Source: Verrucomicrobiota bacterium (lineage in GTDB: Bacteria > Verrucomicrobiota > Verrucomicrobiia > Limisphaerales > UBA1096). Taken from it: a stretch of DNA of 24,385 nt. A program made the position numbers and the translations under genes. Of this stretch, positions 22,309 to 24,385 are shown piece by piece (the first letter of the stretch is position 1; each line of letters begins with the position of its first letter). The notes beneath the pieces are model-generated. The model had not been told where the DNA came from. It saw only the letters and a list, made by a program, of their open reading frames with translations, and ran no database searches. Location of the stretch: assembly GCA_003972865.1 (NCBI GenBank), contig QOAX01000247.1, forward strand, positions 1 through 24,385, read 5' to 3'.

Positions 22309-23661
22309 TTAGTGGTCGTGCCCGAGTTCGTGGGAGTGATTATGCACCACCTCCGGCTTTGGGTCGATTTCGGTCACCTTGGCTTTTTCCTCGAGCAGGT
22401 CGATAACCTTGGCGTTCATGATTTCCTCCTGAACCTGAGAGAGGGTGCCGTTGTCCTTGAGTTGCTGGGCCAGTTTCTGCGGCTTGATCTTTTGCTGTGC
22501 CGCCAAGGAGGCGACTTGCCGGCTGAGTTCCTGATCGGTGACCTTGATGCCCTCCTTCTCTGCGATTTTTGAGAGGATGTAGTTGGCCTTGACGCGCACC
22601 TCGGCGTCGGCCTTGGCGTTGGCGTAAATCCGGTCTTTGTTTTCCTCGATGATCTCATTGCCAACACCGCGCTGATGGTTTTGCTGGACGATGTTGTGCA
22701 CGCCAACCCGCGTGGCCTCGTTGACGATCGTCTCGGGCAGGTCGCAAGTCACGGAGCTGAGCAACTTGTCCACACACTGGTTGCGAACGGATTTTTTCTG
22801 TGAGTACTCGAGCTCGTTTTTGAGGTCGTTCTCCACGCCTTCGCGGAGTTTGTCCATGCTCTCGGCGCCGAACCCCTTGGCGAATTTGTCGTCGAGTTCG
22901 GGCAGGGATTTTTCCTTCACTTGCACGATCTCGATCCCGTACTTGGCCTCTTTGCCGACGAGTTCCTCGTAGATAAAACCGTCGGGGATGGTGACGGTGA
23001 CTGTTTTTTTATCGCCTTTGCTGATACCGATGAGGCCCTCGACGATGCCGGGGATCAGCGGGTTTTGCTTGGCGTTCAGCCAGTAGTTTTTTTGCTCGGT
23101 CAGACCCCGGGCGACCTTGACGAGGTCGGTGATTGGCTTGTCGTCGATGGTGCCGGTGAAGTTGACCACGATGAAATCGTCCTCGCCAGCGGGGCGGTCC
23201 ACGTCAGTGTAGCTGACCCGCTGCTCGCGCAGGGTGTCCAGCGCCTTGTCGATGTCCGCCCCGGTGACGGTGCGGCGTTCCTTCTCGACCTCGAGGCCGT
23301 TATACTCCGGCAGCTCGAAGGCGGGGGTGACCTCGAGTGTGGCGAGGTATTGGAACGGTTTGCCGTGGCCGAACTGCAACTCCTCGACTTCCGGCATGAT
23401 CACCGGTCGAAGCTCGTTCTCTTTAAGCGCCTTGGCATAGCTATCGGACATGAGGGTGCGCTTGGCCTCCTCGCCGATCTTGTCGCCGTAGGAGCGCATG
23501 ACGTTGGCCAACGGCGCCTTGCCGGGCCGGAAACCGGGCAGGTGGGCGTGCCGCCGGAAGTCCTTGGCCACGGCGTCAAACTTGGCGTTGACGGTCTCGG
23601 CGTCGATCTCGATGCGGAGCTGTTTCCTGCACGGGGACAGGTCTGTAATGGTTACTTCCAC
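22309..23661 (-). CDS. tig: Trigger factor, ribosome-associated chaperone and prolyl isomerase
   Basis: This 450-residue protein binds the ribosome exit tunnel and holds nascent chains. The ribosome-docking loop is GFRPGKAP (residues 43-50). The FKBP-like prolyl isomerase domain lies at about 150-245 (DDFIVVNFTGTIDDKPI to GIEIVQVKEKSLPELDD). The remainder is the helical chaperone arm (LPETIVNEATRV, YILSKIAEKEGIKV). The start is GTG 23661, giving MEVTITDLSPCRKQLRIEI. The last residues (VVHNHSHELGHDH) are His-rich, unusual for the family and a possible metal-binding tail. The usual downstream clpP and clpX are absent; a strong terminator follows instead. Upstream is a divergent gene across a 153-base gap. 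Confidence 0.95.
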   Translation of the reverse strand: MEVTITDLSPCRKQLRIEIDAETVNAKFDAVAKDFRRHAHLPGFRPGKAPLANVMRSYGDKIGEEAKRTLMSDSYAKALKENELRPVIMPEVEELQFGHGKPFQYLATLEVTPAFELPEYNGLEVEKERRTVTGADIDKALDTLREQRVSYTDVDRPAGEDDFIVVNFTGTIDDKPITDLVKVARGLTEQKNYWLNAKQNPLIPGIVEGLIGISKGDKKTVTVTIPDGFIYEELVGKEAKYGIEIVQVKEKSLPELDDKFAKGFGAESMDKLREGVENDLKNELEYSQKKSVRNQCVDKLLSSVTCDLPETIVNEATRVGVHNIVQQNHQRGVGNEIIEENKDRIYANAKADAEVRVKANYILSKIAEKEGIKVTDQELSRQVASLAAQQKIKPQKLAQQLKDNGTLSQVQEEIMNAKVIDLLEEKAKVTEIDPKPEVVHNHSHELGHDH

Positions 23662-23762
23662 AGGAATCTTTCGTTAAAATCTGGGGGTTCAGGCCGCCGG
23701 GAATCGGCTTGGCCAGAGCGGCGAGAGATTAGGTTTGCCCCTTGGCAGCGTCAAGCCTGCCC

Positions 23763-23772
23763 CTTGGCCAAG
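23763..23772. repeat. Iterated palindrome CTTGGCCAAG (intergenic, in divergent promoter gap)
   Basis: Exact copy followed by CGG in the 153-base gap between tig and the divergent isomerase gene. Degenerate relatives surround it (GGCTTGGCCAGAGCGG near 23707, CCCCTTGGCAGCG near 23739, GGGCCAAGGGC near 23786), suggesting a worn cluster. Confidence 0.75.
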
Positions 23773-23814
23773 CGGCCTCGACATGGGCCAAGGGCATCGC
23801 AATACTCGCCGCCC

Positions 23815-24385
23815 ATGAACAGCCCATCAACTGCTCTTTCCCGCCGGACTTTCATCGGAATCGCCGCCGGACTTGGCGCCGTGGCAGGCACCGCCGGGCT
23901 CCCGCGACTGGCCAACGCGGCCGCGCTGTCGGCCAAGCGCATCAAGCTCGGCATCTCGTCCTATTCCTACTGGCATTTTCGCGACCCGAAAGTTCCCATC
24001 GACGCAGTGATCGACAAAACGGCCCGGCTCGGCGTCGAGGGGGTGGACATCCTCCACCGGCAAATGGACTCGGAGGACAACGGTTATTTGCAGAAGCTCA
24101 AGCGGCACGCATTTACCAACGGTGTCGATTTAATCTGCCTGTCGATCCACCAAGACTTTGTCGACCCCGACCCCGCCGTGCGCACCAAACACATTGAGCA
24201 CACAAAAAAGTGCATCGACCTGGCCTACCGCATGGGCATCCCGTGCATCCGGCTCAACTCCGGCCGCTGGGGCACGGTGAAGTCGTTCGACAAGCTGATG
24301 GAGCTGCGCGGCAAGGAGCCGTTGCTTCCCGGCTACACGCTGGACGACGGCTTCAAGTGGTGCATCGCCTCGATCGAGAAATGCC
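23815..24385 (+). CDS. Tat-exported sugar isomerase/epimerase (3' end outside window)
   Basis: The frame opens at ATG 23815 and is still open at the window edge after 190 residues. It begins MNSPSTALSRRTFIGIAAGL, a twin-arginine signal peptide, and cleavage is likely after NAA or nearby. The mature part starts KLGISSYSYWHFRDPKVPID and continues LGVEGVDILHRQ, VDLICLSIHQDF and LAYRMGIPCIRLNSGRWG. This pattern is that of the AP-endonuclease-2-like TIM barrel in sugar phosphate isomerase/epimerase proteins, which are common and often secreted in PVC bacteria. Substrates are rarely known; hexose epimerisation or inositol metabolism are typical guesses. The metal ligands later in the barrel are outside the window. 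Confidence 0.88.
   Translation, partial: MNSPSTALSRRTFIGIAAGLGAVAGTAGLPRLANAAALSAKRIKLGISSYSYWHFRDPKVPIDAVIDKTARLGVEGVDILHRQMDSEDNGYLQKLKRHAFTNGVDLICLSIHQDFVDPDPAVRTKHIEHTKKCIDLAYRMGIPCIRLNSGRWGTVKSFDKLMELRGKEPLLPGYTLDDGFKWCIASIEKC

Noticed and set aside
23742..24197. 151-codon plus-strand ORF
   Set aside because: It is an alternative frame of the Tat-exported isomerase gene, which is open to the window end and has clear motifs.
1..24385. CRISPR array, insertion sequence, integrase, prophage or toxin-antitoxin genes
   Set aside because: No direct-repeat/spacer pattern, transposase, integrase or phage gene was seen. The only tandem repeat is inside the secreted repeat protein.

Overview
The window is about 24.4 kb of chromosomal DNA from a Gram-negative bacterium, most probably a member of the PVC group (Verrucomicrobiota, or a planctomycete relative). 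The support is indirect. There is a very large secreted PQQ-propeller protein, a sugar-dehydrogenase-like protein ending in the heme-binding domain typical of Planctomycetes/Verrucomicrobia, a Tat-exported sugar isomerase/epimerase, a MoxR ATPase paired with a large membrane/coiled-coil protein, and lipid A genes (lpxK and an LpxL-type acyltransferase). No 16S rRNA gene or other decisive marker is present. Gene finding rests on reading frames and protein motifs only; nothing was searched against a database.

Layout. (1) 1-5122, all minus strand: the 5' part of an ethanolamine-type permease, a very large propeller-methyltransferase-propeller gene broken by one frameshift, and a small secreted protein made of 26-residue repeats. 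(2) 5258-12552, all plus strand: ispA, purE, a membrane/coiled-coil protein with moxR, a cysteine desulfurase, and dnaN. (3) 12586-23661, all minus strand: lpxK with an overlapping lpxL-like gene, a DCC-family thiol oxidoreductase directly behind tRNA-Ile2(CAU), then a compact group transcribed asparagine-synthetase-like > radical SAM > gamma-carbonic anhydrase > apbE (frameshifted). Upstream of that lie a triheme dehydrogenase-like protein and the trigger factor gene. (4) 23815 to the end, plus strand: a Tat-exported sugar isomerase/epimerase that runs off the window.

How the genes relate. Many are housekeeping (FPP synthesis, purine synthesis, Fe-S assembly, sliding clamp, lipid A, folding). 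The accessory parts are the left arm, the asparagine-synthetase/radical-SAM pair, and the PVC-type secreted redox proteins.

The strongest unexplained signal is a highly iterated palindrome, CTTGGCCAAG (usually CTTGGCCAAGCG). I count 10 exact copies and at least 19 copies of the inner 8-mer, inside genes on both strands and in short intergenic gaps. It is absent from the left 5 kb and from 11.5-14.8 kb. Other points of interest are the 26-residue repeat protein, a shared element in front of two left-arm genes, a sharp A/T strand-skew switch just before dnaN with DnaA-box-like 9-mers, and an asparagine-synthetase homologue whose expected N-terminal Cys-Gly-Ile sits in frame just upstream of the first usable start codon.
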